From assembly GCA_041725935.1 (NCBI GenBank), contig JBGRQD010000011.1:62001-126000 (forward strand): a DNA stretch of 64,000 nt, read 5' to 3'. Source of the DNA: Marivita sp041725935 (GTDB lineage: Bacteria > Pseudomonadota > Alphaproteobacteria > Rhodobacterales > Rhodobacteraceae). The notes below the pieces were generated by a model, which saw only the letters and a list, made by a program, of their open reading frames with translations, had not been told where the DNA came from and did not search any database. Shown here one piece after another: positions 1 through 9,140 of this stretch. A program made the translations under genes and the position numbers. Numbering within the stretch: position 1 is the first letter of the stretch; each line of letters starts with the position of its first letter.

Positions 1-1
1 C

Positions 2-175
2 AGTCCGGTCGGTTTGATGGGCGGTCCGGCAGGTGAAACCAACGATATTCAATCACCATCCGGTGAAAGGGCTGGCGAAGCGCTGTCTGAAACGCTCTAT
101 ATAGAAGTCAGATTAGGCGATACGCCAGAGGACCCCCTTGGGTGGTTCACAGAGGATAAGGGAAGGACCGAATGA
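2..175 (+). CDS. Murein hydrolase activator / M23 peptidase, C-terminal end (partial)
   Basis: Only the last 57 codons are present; the gene enters from the left edge in frame 2 and stops with TGA at 173-175. The visible tail, ETLYIEVRLG followed by DPLGWF, resembles the end of the LytM/M23 domain of EnvC-like proteins, where a final beta strand is followed by 'DP..WF'. The catalytic His and Asp would lie outside the window. The stop overlaps the ATG of the downstream CtpA gene by 4 bp (ATGA), which indicates translational coupling. An envC-ctpA order is common in alphaproteobacteria and joins two cell-envelope enzymes. The family call rests on a short tail plus this context, so it is moderate. 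Confidence 0.62.
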   Translation, partial: SPVGLMGGPAGETNDIQSPSGERAGEALSETLYIEVRLGDTPEDPLGWFTEDKGRTE

Positions 176-1512
176 AAAAAGTAGTCATGGCGGCCATGGG
201 CGGCACACTCGCAGGCATCGTGGCCACGACACAATTCGTGGGTCCGCTGGTCGCGCAGGAAAGTGCCCGCACCACAAACGTGTATGAACAGCTCGACCTG
301 TTCGGTGACATTTTCGAACGCATCCGGGCGCAATATGTCGAAGAGGTGGATGCAGGCGATCTGATCGAAGCGGCCATCGATGGCATGCTGACCTCGCTTG
401 ATCCGCATTCCAGCTACCTGTCGCCCGACGATGCGGCCGACATGCGTGTGCAGACGCGGGGCGAATTCGGCGGGCTCGGTATCGAGGTCACGCAAGAGGA
501 AGGCTTCGTCAAGGTCGTGTCCCCGATCGACGGCACGCCTGCCGATGATGCCGGGATCGAAGCCGGTGATTTCATCACGCATGTCGATGGAACGTCGGTT
601 CTGGGCCTGACCCTCGACGATGCAGTGGACCTGATGCGCGGCCCGGTCGGGTCGGAAATCATCATCACCGTTGTCCGCGAGGGCGAGGCCGAGCCGTTCG
701 ACGTGTCGATCATCCGTGACACGATCAAGCTGACCGCTGTGCGCACCCGCCTTCAAGGCGAATCCGTGGTTCTGCGGGTCACCACCTTCAACGATCAGAC
801 CTACACCAATCTAGAGGCGGGGCTGGCCGAACAGATCGAAGCGGCGGGCGGCATGGACAATGTCGAAGGCATCGTTCTCGACCTGCGCAACAATCCCGGT
901 GGTCTGCTCAACCAGGCGATCCGCGTGAGCGATGCGTTCCTCGAAAAGGGCGAGATCGTCAGCACCCGTGGCCGTGCACCCGAAGATGGTGACCGCTATA
1001 ACGCGACACCGGGTGATCTGGCAGAGGGCAAGCCGATTGTCGTGCTGATCAACGGAGGTTCCGCATCCGCGTCCGAGATCGTCGCAGGTGCGCTTCAGGA
1101 TCACCGCCGCGCCATCGTCGTCGGCACCAAGTCGTTCGGCAAAGGGTCGGTCCAGACCGTCATGCCATTGCGGGGCGATGGCGCGATGCGCCTGACCACC
1201 GCGCGGTACTACACGCCATCTGGCCGGTCGATCCAGTCGCTGGGCGTGTCCCCGGACATTGTCGTGGAGCAGCCCCGCCGTCCGGCAGCGACCGAGGAGG
1301 ATGAAGAACAGACAAACGTCTTCAATCGTTCCGAGGCTGACCTGCGTGGCAGCCTGAACAATGACAGCCTGAGCGAGGACGAGATCGAGCAGATCGAAGC
1401 CGACCGCGCCAAGGCCGAAGCCGCCGCCGCGCTCCGCGAAGAGGATTATCAGCTGGCCTATGCCATCGACATCCTCAAGGGCCTGACCGCGTTGCAGCCG
1501 TCGAACGACTGA
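172..1512 (+). CDS. ctpA: Carboxy-terminal processing protease (S41 family, CtpA)
   Basis: This is a 446-residue periplasmic serine protease that trims or degrades proteins from their C-termini. A signal peptide or anchor covers roughly residues 1-28. A PDZ domain follows at about 95-180 (GEFGGLGIEV, then PADDAGIEAGD). The S41 catalytic core has GGSASASEI at 295-303, which carries the nucleophilic Ser, and SFGKGSVQ with the general-base Lys at 324. The C-terminal tail after about residue 375 is acidic and charged. Length and motif order match the CtpA family. The start overlaps the upstream M23 gene by 4 bp, so the two are probably cotranscribed. CtpA enzymes commonly work with peptidoglycan hydrolases and their adaptors, but the partner here is not visible. 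Confidence 0.95.
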   Translation: MKKVVMAAMGGTLAGIVATTQFVGPLVAQESARTTNVYEQLDLFGDIFERIRAQYVEEVDAGDLIEAAIDGMLTSLDPHSSYLSPDDAADMRVQTRGEFGGLGIEVTQEEGFVKVVSPIDGTPADDAGIEAGDFITHVDGTSVLGLTLDDAVDLMRGPVGSEIIITVVREGEAEPFDVSIIRDTIKLTAVRTRLQGESVVLRVTTFNDQTYTNLEAGLAEQIEAAGGMDNVEGIVLDLRNNPGGLLNQAIRVSDAFLEKGEIVSTRGRAPEDGDRYNATPGDLAEGKPIVVLINGGSASASEIVAGALQDHRRAIVVGTKSFGKGSVQTVMPLRGDGAMRLTTARYYTPSGRSIQSLGVSPDIVVEQPRRPAATEEDEEQTNVFNRSEADLRGSLNNDSLSEDEIEQIEADRAKAEAAAALREEDYQLAYAIDILKGLTALQPSND

Positions 1513-1578
1513 ACGAACTGAAATACCGAGCGGCACAGGGGGACATCCCCTGTGCCACGATTTTACAAAGGCCCCATC

Positions 1579-2061
1579 ATGACTCCCGACGAGATTGCCC
1601 GCCTGCCGTATCGCCCCTGCGTCGGGGTCATGCTGGTGAACCGTGACGGGCATGTCTTTGTCGGCCAGCGCATCGACAATCCCGGCCCGGCCTGGCAGAT
1701 GCCGCAGGGCGGGATCGACAAGGGCGAAAGCCCGCGCGACGCGGCGCTGCGCGAATTGTGGGAAGAGACCGGCGTTCTGTCGAGCCTTGTCAAGATCGAG
1801 GCCGAAACCAAGGATTGGATTCCCTACGATCTGCCCCATGACCTTGTCGGCAAGCTCTGGAAGGGGCGCTACCGGGGGCAGGAACAAAAATGGTTCCTGA
1901 TGCGGTTCAAGGGCACCGACGATCAGGTCAACATCGCCACCGAGCATCAGGAGTTCAGCCGCTGGCAGTGGATGGACCCGAGCCAGCTCATCAACAACAT
2001 CGTGCCATTCAAGCGCCACGTCTACGACCGCGTCCTGACCGCGTTCAAAGGACATTTGTGA
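1579..2061 (+). CDS. rppH: RNA pyrophosphohydrolase, Nudix family (RppH)
   Basis: The 160-residue Nudix hydrolase should remove pyrophosphate from the 5' end of triphosphorylated mRNA and start RNase E-dependent decay. The complete Nudix box lies at residues 44-66 (GGIDKGE, then REL, then WEETGV), with the REXXEE core intact. YRPCVGVML near the N-terminus and the WF..RF segment are typical of the RppH subgroup. I chose ATG 1579 because it is preceded by AAAGG and gives the usual family N-terminus. An in-frame GTG at 1552 would add nine residues. The stop overlaps the GTG start of the next gene. Ap4A hydrolase activity is an alternative name for the same family. Confidence 0.93.
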   Translation: MTPDEIARLPYRPCVGVMLVNRDGHVFVGQRIDNPGPAWQMPQGGIDKGESPRDAALRELWEETGVLSSLVKIEAETKDWIPYDLPHDLVGKLWKGRYRGQEQKWFLMRFKGTDDQVNIATEHQEFSRWQWMDPSQLINNIVPFKRHVYDRVLTAFKGHL

Positions 2062-2540
2062 CGCGCCTTGGCGTGATCCTTGCGGCGCTGATCGCACTTG
2101 CGGAACCGGCCCTCGCGCTCAGTTGTGCTGCCCCGAACATTGCCCGCGACTTTGAACGCGCCGCCCAGTCCGAAGACACCTATATCATCGTCAAGGGAGA
2201 CCTGTTCCTCGACGAGACAGACCTGCCTGACCGCAGTGATCAACGCACGTCGCGAGCGCGCAGCTCGGTGGACGTCACGGGGTGGCTGGCCGGTTATTCC
2301 CTGACCAGGGACGGGTTCACCAAGCGGTTCGAGCGCGATGTGATCCTGCGCGTGTCCTGCCTTGGTCCGTGGTGTGGCGGCACCACCAAGGGCGACCATC
2401 TGGCGTTTCTCAAGCTGGAGGATCAACAGTGGATCATGCAGATCGCCCCATGCCCCGGCATGACCTACGCCAATCCGACCGCCGAACAGGAGCAAAAGGC
2501 GCTGGCCTGTTTTCGCGGTGACCGCTGCGAGGCCAGATAG
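2058..2540 (+). CDS. Small exported Cys-containing protein, function unknown
   Basis: The 160-residue product begins at a GTG that overlaps the rppH stop (GTGA), so translation is probably coupled. An N-terminal hydrophobic stretch (about residues 4-21, ending EPALA) looks like a Sec signal peptide. The mature part has six cysteines, including a CLGPWCGG segment, which suggests disulfides in the periplasm. I do not recognise the family and see no catalytic motif. A plain long reading frame begins upstream at 1890, but that part overlaps rppH in another frame and lacks the signal peptide at its start. Its linkage to rppH need not be functional. Confidence 0.72.
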   Translation: MTRLGVILAALIALAEPALALSCAAPNIARDFERAAQSEDTYIIVKGDLFLDETDLPDRSDQRTSRARSSVDVTGWLAGYSLTRDGFTKRFERDVILRVSCLGPWCGGTTKGDHLAFLKLEDQQWIMQIAPCPGMTYANPTAEQEQKALACFRGDRCEAR

Positions 2541-2555
2541 ACCGCGCCACTCGGT

Positions 2556-3332
2556 TTACTCCGCTTGCACAGACACGCTTTGTGCGACAAAATCCGCCTG
2601 GCCGAAGATATTTAGAAATGCGACACTGGCCGCATCCGCACCGACGCCGATCCGCGCAATCGTGTCGGCAGGCGACATGCCCGTGGCGTCCACGAGGTGC
2701 CAACCGCCGTCAAGATACACTTCGGCCACCGCATGGAAATCAGGCGGGGTCACACCCGGCGCATACACACTGGCAAAGCGTGCCGGGATCGTCGCAGCGC
2801 GCGCAAGGGTCACCAACACATGGGCAAAGTCACGGCAGATGCCCTGGCGTTGCACAAAGCTGTCCAGCGCGGTTGTCTGCGCGTTGCTGACGCCCGGTAC
2901 ATAGCTGAACGCACCATAGATCCAGTCCCGGATCGCCGCGATCTGTGCGCCGCCCCGCAGATGACCAAATTCGGCCGCTACGAAGGTTTGAAATTCGTCC
3001 GACGGGCAGTAGCGTGACGGCATGAGATAACGCACCGTATCTCCCGGCAGCATGCGCAGCGGCACCGCGTCCAATGCCTCGAGGTCCGGCACGGACCGTG
3101 CGATCTGGACCTGCGCGCTGTAATTGCAGCGGAACAGCCCATCGGCCTTCAGCCAGATGCGGTTTCCCAAAGCCTCGTCGGCAGGAACACGGGTGAAGTC
3201 AGGTACATCAAAGACGTCGATCCGGGAGTTCAGCAGCGGCTGGTCGTCCAGATCCGCCACCTCGATCTGCAACAAAAGGTCGGTCGGTTGCGACAATTGA
3301 TAGGTGAGATGTACGTCTATATTCAGGATCAC
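2556..3332 (-). CDS. Transglutaminase-like (papain-fold) protein
   Basis: The 258-residue protein has the transglutaminase-like triad: Cys166 in QGICRDFAHV, His200 in PPDFHAVAEV and Asp215 in HLVDATG. The N-terminal 110 residues resemble the beta-rich domain that precedes this core in the bacterial 'transglutaminase family protein' group, which is often cytosolic; no signal peptide is seen. Such proteins are usually assumed to be cysteine proteases or amidases rather than cross-linking enzymes, and the substrate is unknown. It converges with the preceding small exported gene (16 bp between stops). It lies downstream of the lytic transglycosylase on the same strand, after a 171-bp gap. Confidence 0.85.
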   Translation of the reverse strand: MILNIDVHLTYQLSQPTDLLLQIEVADLDDQPLLNSRIDVFDVPDFTRVPADEALGNRIWLKADGLFRCNYSAQVQIARSVPDLEALDAVPLRMLPGDTVRYLMPSRYCPSDEFQTFVAAEFGHLRGGAQIAAIRDWIYGAFSYVPGVSNAQTTALDSFVQRQGICRDFAHVLVTLARAATIPARFASVYAPGVTPPDFHAVAEVYLDGGWHLVDATGMSPADTIARIGVGADAASVAFLNIFGQADFVAQSVSVQAE

Positions 3333-3503
3333 AGGCCGACTCCGCTATGTCTTGTGGCCATTTAGGCTGCGGCTGCGTCCTGTACAAACGGTCTGTTGCG
3401 CAAACGACCTTCAATTACGAAAAACAATGGCACGCTGCGGTTTTAGCCCTCAGTAAAACGTTTGCGCAGGGCGGGGTTTCAAACCGCCTGCCTACCGGTC
3501 AAA

Positions 3504-4847
3504 TCAGCGTAGCTTGTCGAGCAGATTCAACGACGCATAGCCGTCCGGGATGTCCCCGATCGACTGTTGGAACCCCCTGACCGCGTTGATGGTCAGCGGC
3601 CCGATCCGACCGTCGATCTTTTGCGTGTCGAACCCTTTGGCGGTCAGCAGACGCTGCATCTCCTTGCGCTCGTCAAAGCTCAGCGCGCGGTCCTCGCGCG
3701 GCCAGTCTGACCGGATCGGCCCTGCGCCGGTGATCCGGTCGCTCAGATGGCCGACGCCGATCACATAGGCATCGGCAGTGTTGTAGGTCTCGATCACGTC
3801 GAAATTCTTGAAAATGAGGAACGCGGCTCCCCGCGCGCCTGCAGGCAACAGCACCGAGGCCGATCCGTGATCCGGTACAGGCGCGCCTTCGAGGCCCAGA
3901 ACACCGATCCGCGCCCAGTCCGAAGGCATGCGCTGGGTGTCACGGTCGGCCAGCGAGTAGTCGAAGCCGTCGGGGATTGTGACTTCGACGCCCCAGGGCA
4001 TCCCCTTGATCCAGCCGTTCTTCGCCAGATAGTTGGCGGTCGATGCCAAGGCATCCGCGGGATCGTCTGACCAGATGTCGCGTTTCCCGTCACCGTCGAA
4101 GTCAACCGCCAGCGATTGATACGAGGTTGGGATGAACTGCGTATGCCCCATGGCGCCTGCCCAGCTTCCCGTGAAATCGTCGAGCGCGACATCGCCGCTT
4201 TGCAGAATCCGCAGTGCCTCGATCAACTGCCCCTCAAAGAACGCGCTGCGCCGGGCGTCATAGGCCAGCGTCGCCAGTGATCCGATCACCGGGTTGGTGC
4301 CCCGGAAGGTGCCATAAGCGCTTTCCAGCCCCCAGATGGCAACAACCACATCCTTGTCGACGCCGTAACGCGCCTCGATCTGGTCGAGCAGCGCGTCATG
4401 TCTGGCCAGCGCGGCCTTGCCATTGGCGATCCGCGCGTCCGAGGCGGCACTGTCGAGGTAATCCCAGATCGTCTTGGTGAACTCCGACTGGTTGCGGTCG
4501 CGGCGGATCACGTCTGCATCGTATGTCGCGCCGACAAAGGCGCGGTCGAACACGTCGCCGGAAATGCCTTGCTGCATCGCGCGGATGCGGAAGTCCTTGA
4601 TCCAGTTGGAAAAGCCCGATTGCGTGGCCGCTGGAACACTGGTTTCTGATACGGGGGAAACGGCGGGCCGCAGGGCAGGGCGCAATGACATCTGCGGGGC
4701 CACGACCGACACCAGCGACACCGCATTGCGGCTGACCATTGGTTCCGGCGCTGACCGGCTGACCGGCCGGATCGATTCCTCAACTGTCCCGGCAAATGCC
4801 GAACCGCTCATCATTGCCAGAACCGAGGCGATCACTCGAATACGCAT
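3504..4847 (-). CDS. Lytic murein transglycosylase (MltB-like, SLT_2) with peptidoglycan-binding domain
   Basis: The 447-residue exported enzyme cleaves the glycan strand of peptidoglycan to give 1,6-anhydro-muropeptides. Residues 1-19 form a Sec signal (ends SGSAFA). A low-complexity linker follows to about 75. The catalytic domain has Glu175 in WGLESAYGTF, then GAMGHTQFIPTSY and the DPADALASTANYL block diagnostic of the MltB/SLT_2 family. A C-terminal PG_binding_1 repeat (about 390-447, with KIDGRIGPLT) targets the enzyme to the wall. There is no lipobox, so unlike Escherichia coli MltB it is probably soluble. It lies 110 bp downstream of rnr and 171 bp upstream of the transglutaminase-like gene. 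Confidence 0.93.
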   Translation of the reverse strand: MRIRVIASVLAMMSGSAFAGTVEESIRPVSRSAPEPMVSRNAVSLVSVVAPQMSLRPALRPAVSPVSETSVPAATQSGFSNWIKDFRIRAMQQGISGDVFDRAFVGATYDADVIRRDRNQSEFTKTIWDYLDSAASDARIANGKAALARHDALLDQIEARYGVDKDVVVAIWGLESAYGTFRGTNPVIGSLATLAYDARRSAFFEGQLIEALRILQSGDVALDDFTGSWAGAMGHTQFIPTSYQSLAVDFDGDGKRDIWSDDPADALASTANYLAKNGWIKGMPWGVEVTIPDGFDYSLADRDTQRMPSDWARIGVLGLEGAPVPDHGSASVLLPAGARGAAFLIFKNFDVIETYNTADAYVIGVGHLSDRITGAGPIRSDWPREDRALSFDERKEMQRLLTAKGFDTQKIDGRIGPLTINAVRGFQQSIGDIPDGYASLNLLDKLR

Positions 4848-4957
4848 GTCTCTACTTCCTGCTGCCTGTGTCCGTTTCCCGAACTTGTCAGCAGAATAGC
4901 GCGAAAGCGGCGTCTTGCGAAGCGATCAAAACCGATCAGGCAATCTCCTGCCGCGTG

Positions 4958-7246
4958 CTAGCCGTTGCGCCGCTGCCGTGTGACCTTGCGCTTGGTCTTG
5001 GCGTCCTTCTTTTTCGCCTTGGCCGCTTTGCGCTTCGGTCCACCCTTGCCGGTCGGGCGCGTGCCACGCCCCATGCGGCCCTTGCCGGACCCGCTGGGCA
5101 TTTCGGCATTTTCCAGAGTCAGCAGTTCGAGCCCGATACCCCCGGTGACGGGCGCCGCGTCGATCAGCTTGACCGTGACGCGTTGACCAAGGCCGATCAT
5201 GATCCCGGTGTCCGACCCCATCAGGGTGGCCGCATCCGCGTCGAAGTGGAAGTATTCGTTGCCCAGAGACCGGATCGGAATGAGCCCGTCCGCGCCGGTC
5301 TCGTCCAGCTTCACGAACACGCCAAAGCGTGCGATGCCGCTGATGCGCCCGGCGAATTCCGCGCCGATCCGATCTGACAGGAACGCGGCCAGATAGCGGT
5401 CGGTGGTGTCGCGCTCGGCCATCATCGACCGACGTTCCGTGTCGCTGATATGCTGCGCGGTGGTTTCGAGCTTTTCGATCTCCTGCGGCGACAGCCCGTC
5501 CTTGCCCCAGCCATGCGCGGTGATCAAAGCGCGGTGCACGATCAGGTCGGAATAGCGCCGGATCGGCGAGGTGAAATGCGCGTAGTTCTTCAGCGCAAGG
5601 CCGAAATGCCCGAAGTTTTCGGGGTTGTAATAGGCCTGTGTCATCGACCGCAGCGTGGCGATGTTGATCAGTTCAGACTCGTCCGTCCCGGCTGCATCGT
5701 TCAACAGCCGGTTCAACTGCGCCGTCTGCAAAACCTGACCCTTGGCCAGTGTCAGCCCTGCCGCCTCGGCGGTTTCGCGCAGGCTCTCCATCTTTTCGGG
5801 CGGTGGTTCCTCGTGCACCCGGAACAGAAGCGGCATGCGCTTGGCGATCAGGGTCTCGGCGGCGGCCACATTGGCCAGCACCATGAACTCCTCGATCAGC
5901 TTGTGCGCATCCAGCCGGTCGGCGAAATTGACCGACTGCACGGTGCCGTCCTCGGCCAGGATGATCTTGCGTTCGGGCAGATCGAGGTTGAGCGGTTGCC
6001 GGCGATTGCGCGCCTCGACCAGTGCTTGGTAGGCGGCATAAAGCGGGCGGATCACGTCGTCCATCAGTGGCGCGACCTGATCATTTGGCGCGCCGTCCAT
6101 ACCCGCCTGGACCTCCTGATAGCTCAGCGATGCGGGTGAGCGCATCAAACCCCGCACGAAATGGTGGCCGATCTTTTCGCCATGCGCGTCGATCACCATG
6201 CGCACCGCGATACAGGCGCGCGGCACACCTTCGTGCAGTGAACACAGATCCCCCGACAGCCGGTCGGGCAACATCGGCACGACACGGTCGGGGAAATAGC
6301 TCGAGTTGCCGCGCTTGCGGGCTTCGTGATCCAGCGCCGACCCCGGTGTCACGTAATGCGCCACATCCGCAATCGCGACCCAGATCACGTGACCACCCAC
6401 GTTCTTGGGGTCGTCGTCGGGATGCGCATAGCAGGCATCGTCGTGATCGCGCGCATCGCTGGGATCAATGGTGATCAGCGGCATCTCGCGCAGGTCTTCG
6501 CGTCCCTTGAGGCCCGCAGGCTTCATCCCGTCCGCTTCGGCGATCACGTCGTCGGGAAAGCTGTCGGGAATGCCGTGCTGGTGAATGGCGATCAGCGACA
6601 CGGCGCGCGGTGCTGATGGGTCGCCCAACCGTTCGACGATGCGCGCGCGCGGCAGACCCATGCGCCCCGCCGGTCCGGCCTGTTCCGCTTCGACCAACTC
6701 GCCGTCTTTGGCGCCCCCCGTTGCGTCGGCTGCGACGATCCACTCCTTGTCCGACCCCTTGTCGATCGGCTTGATCCGCCCGCCTTCGGACCCTTGGGCA
6801 AAGATGCCCACCACCTTGCGCGGGTTCGATCCGATACGACGGATCATGCGGGCTTCGTAATTGTGATCCTCTTCGTGCACGACCTGAAGCCGGGCAAGGA
6901 TGCGGTCGCCCTCGCCCAAGGCCGGGTCAGAGGCGCGCGGGATCAACAGGATGATCGGCTCGACCCCTTCTCCATGCCATTCCAGCGCGCGGGCAAAAAG
7001 GTCACCATCCGCTGTCGGTGCCTTGACCTGCAAGACGCTCACCGGTGGCAGGCGGTCCGGGTCGCGATAGGTCTTGTGGCGTTTTTCAAGATGACCTTCG
7101 GCCTCCAGCTCTTTCAGCAGGCGCTTCAGGTCGATCCGCGCGGCACCCTTGATGCCAAAGGCCTTGGCGATGTCGCGTTTCGCGGTGAGGGTCGGGTTGG
7201 CGGCGATCCAGTCGAGGATGTCCGCCTTGGTCGGCAATGTGCTCAT
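4958..7246 (-). CDS. rnr: Ribonuclease R
   Basis: The 762-residue 3'-to-5' exoribonuclease of the RNB/RNase II family degrades structured RNA. An N-terminal winged-helix-like segment (about 5-55) and cold-shock/OB domains precede the RNB catalytic domain. The metal-binding aspartates are in DPSDARDHDD at 261-270, and FTSPIRRYSDL marks the end of the active site. An S1 domain follows (about 620-705). The last 50 residues are a Lys/Arg-rich tail, as in RNase R proteins that bind structured RNA or ribosomes. It lies 48 bp downstream of the GNAT gene and is probably cotranscribed with dapE and that gene. Confidence 0.96.
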   Translation of the reverse strand: MSTLPTKADILDWIAANPTLTAKRDIAKAFGIKGAARIDLKRLLKELEAEGHLEKRHKTYRDPDRLPPVSVLQVKAPTADGDLFARALEWHGEGVEPIILLIPRASDPALGEGDRILARLQVVHEEDHNYEARMIRRIGSNPRKVVGIFAQGSEGGRIKPIDKGSDKEWIVAADATGGAKDGELVEAEQAGPAGRMGLPRARIVERLGDPSAPRAVSLIAIHQHGIPDSFPDDVIAEADGMKPAGLKGREDLREMPLITIDPSDARDHDDACYAHPDDDPKNVGGHVIWVAIADVAHYVTPGSALDHEARKRGNSSYFPDRVVPMLPDRLSGDLCSLHEGVPRACIAVRMVIDAHGEKIGHHFVRGLMRSPASLSYQEVQAGMDGAPNDQVAPLMDDVIRPLYAAYQALVEARNRRQPLNLDLPERKIILAEDGTVQSVNFADRLDAHKLIEEFMVLANVAAAETLIAKRMPLLFRVHEEPPPEKMESLRETAEAAGLTLAKGQVLQTAQLNRLLNDAAGTDESELINIATLRSMTQAYYNPENFGHFGLALKNYAHFTSPIRRYSDLIVHRALITAHGWGKDGLSPQEIEKLETTAQHISDTERRSMMAERDTTDRYLAAFLSDRIGAEFAGRISGIARFGVFVKLDETGADGLIPIRSLGNEYFHFDADAATLMGSDTGIMIGLGQRVTVKLIDAAPVTGGIGLELLTLENAEMPSGSGKGRMGRGTRPTGKGGPKRKAAKAKKKDAKTKRKVTRQRRNG

Positions 7247-7294
7247 GCCTATCAGGTAACACGGGTCTTGACGCGCGTCATGGCGAAAGTCACG

Positions 7295-7723
7295 TCAGCG
7301 GGTGACGCGCCGCTCCATCATGCGGTGGTCGATCCCGGCATCGTCGAACACGTCGCCATAGGCGGTGAAGCCCAGCTTTTCGTAGAAGCCCAACGCGTCG
7401 ATCTGTGCGCCCAATGCGGCACGGGTGACGCCGGGCGTATCTTGCAGGATCGTCAACGCCTCGCGGATCAATGCCGCCCCCAGCCCGGTGCCGCGCTGGT
7501 CCTGCAACACGCAAACGCGCCCGATCTTGCCGGTATCGCCGTTGACGACGATCCGCGCCGCGCCGACGGGTTGATCGCCCTGCGTCGCAAGCAGGTGGAT
7601 CGCGGTGGCGTCGAGGGCGTCCCGCTCAAGGCCCACGGGGACGTTCTGTTCCTCGACGAACACGGCATGCCGCACGGCAAAACAGTCGGTCGGGTCCGTG
7701 ACCCGTGCAATCGTCACGGTCAT
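7295..7723 (-). CDS. GNAT family N-acetyltransferase
   Basis: The 142-residue protein has the GNAT fold. The acetyl-CoA-binding motif A is seen as IGRVCVLQDQRGTGLGAAL (Q/R-x-x-G-x-G/A pattern). The C-terminal LGFYEKLGFTAYGDVFDDAGIDH matches motif B and the ElaA/YjcF-like subgroup, as does the N-terminal VFVEEQNVP. The substrate cannot be told from sequence. The start overlaps the dapE stop by 4 bp, so it is translated with dapE, but that does not prove a role in lysine synthesis. Confidence 0.9.
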   Translation of the reverse strand: MTVTIARVTDPTDCFAVRHAVFVEEQNVPVGLERDALDATAIHLLATQGDQPVGAARIVVNGDTGKIGRVCVLQDQRGTGLGAALIREALTILQDTPGVTRAALGAQIDALGFYEKLGFTAYGDVFDDAGIDHRMMERRVTR

Positions 7724-8868
7724 TGCGCGAAATAGTCTTGCAGGATGCGGGTGTAGATCGATTTGAGCTGCTCGATCTGCGCCACCTCGACCCGTTCATC
7801 GACGGCATGCATCGTCTTGCCGACAAGGCCGAATTCGACCACCGGACAATGGTTCTTCACGAAGCGTGCGTCAGACGTGCCGCCGGAGGTGGACAATTCC
7901 GGTGCGACCCCGGTCTCGGCCTCGACCGCCTTGGCTACAAGGTCGGACAGTGGCCCGGGCGGTGTCAGAAACGCCTCGCCCGAGATCTTGATCTTTACTT
8001 CGGTCTTGGTGCCGAACTCGGTATCCACCTTGGCCGCCTCGTCGCGCAGCCAGTAGGACAGGCCCTCGCCCGTATGGATGTCGTTGAACCGGATGTTGAT
8101 GCAGGCGCGGGTTTCGGCGGGGATCACGTTGGTTGCCGTATTGCCGGTGTCGATGGTCACGACCGCCAGCGTGGACGCGTCGAAATGGTCAGTGCCCTGA
8201 TCCAGTTCGTGCGACGCCAGCGTGTCCATCAGCCGCGCCATCGCGGGCATCGGGTTCAGCGCGCGGTGCGGATAGGCGGAATGGCCCTGCTGGCCGGTCA
8301 CCGTGAACCACGCGTTCATCGACCCGCGTCGCCCGATCTTAATCATCTCGCCCATGTGGTTGGGGCAGGTCGGTTCACCGACAAGACAAACGCGCATCTG
8401 TTCGCCGTGGGTTTCCATCCAGTCCAGAAGCGCCATCGTGCCGTCGATCGCGTCGCCTTCCTCGTCTCCAGTGATGGTCAGGATTACTGCGCCATCGGGC
8501 GGCGTGTCCCGCACGAAATCCACCGCTGCCGCGACAAAGGCCGCGACCGCCGATTTCATGTCGGTGGACCCGCGCCCGTAAAGCATGCCGTCCTTGATCT
8601 CGGCTCCGAAGGGCGGCATCGACCACGCGTCGGGATTGCCCAGAGGCACCACGTCCGTATGCCCGTTGAACCCGAAGGTCCGGTCGTGCCCCTTATCGCC
8701 CCAGCGCGCAAAGAGGTTCGACACATCCCCGCGATCCACGCGGGTGCAGGTAAATCCCGCCTCTTCCAAAACCCCCTGCAACAGCGTCAGCGCGCCGCCT
8801 TCTTCGGGGGTCACGGAGGCGCAGCGGACAAGCGCCGCGGTCAGGTCAACGGGATCGGTCTTTGGCAT
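7720..8868 (-). CDS. dapE: Succinyl-diaminopimelate desuccinylase
   Basis: The 382-residue M20 metallohydrolase converts N-succinyl-LL-2,6-diaminopimelate to LL-DAP and succinate in lysine and peptidoglycan precursor synthesis. The metal ligands are in FNGHTDVVPLG, GRGSTDMKSA and TGDEEGDA. The SGGTSDARFV segment and the C-terminal GKTMHAVDERV match DapE rather than ArgE or other M20 enzymes. Length equals the family norm. The partner enzyme gene dapD lies 4 kb away and asd 7 kb away, so three steps of the succinylase route are in this window. It appears to be the first gene of the minus-strand run through rnr. Confidence 0.95.
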   Translation of the reverse strand: MPKTDPVDLTAALVRCASVTPEEGGALTLLQGVLEEAGFTCTRVDRGDVSNLFARWGDKGHDRTFGFNGHTDVVPLGNPDAWSMPPFGAEIKDGMLYGRGSTDMKSAVAAFVAAAVDFVRDTPPDGAVILTITGDEEGDAIDGTMALLDWMETHGEQMRVCLVGEPTCPNHMGEMIKIGRRGSMNAWFTVTGQQGHSAYPHRALNPMPAMARLMDTLASHELDQGTDHFDASTLAVVTIDTGNTATNVIPAETRACINIRFNDIHTGEGLSYWLRDEAAKVDTEFGTKTEVKIKISGEAFLTPPGPLSDLVAKAVEAETGVAPELSTSGGTSDARFVKNHCPVVEFGLVGKTMHAVDERVEVAQIEQLKSIYTRILQDYFAQ

Positions 8869-9140
8869 GGCTTTGGTCCTCTGGTCGGTCGTGCGCCATG
8901 GCTAACGCCAACCGCAGGCAGAGGCAAATGTGGCGAAAAGAACGCAATCGTGAGGGCCCAACGCGCCAACCGGACCATCCAAGGGATGACATCCAAAGAT
9001 ATAAGATGTTAACTTTCGATTAACAAAAACAAAAATGGCTCGAGGCGGAGCAGCAATCAGTCGACGGCGCGGCACGGTGAAAACACCGGTCGCGTAACAA
9101 TCGTCGCTGAAATGTGCCTCGCGCCAGATCGAGGCAAATC

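Noticed and set aside
811..2097. 428-codon minus-strand frame across ctpA and rppH
   Set aside because: It overlaps two well-supported genes and lacks any motif.
8898..9030. Short + strand frame of about 42 codons in the dapE/Hint gene gap
   Set aside because: No ribosome binding site, very basic random-looking sequence; probably chance.
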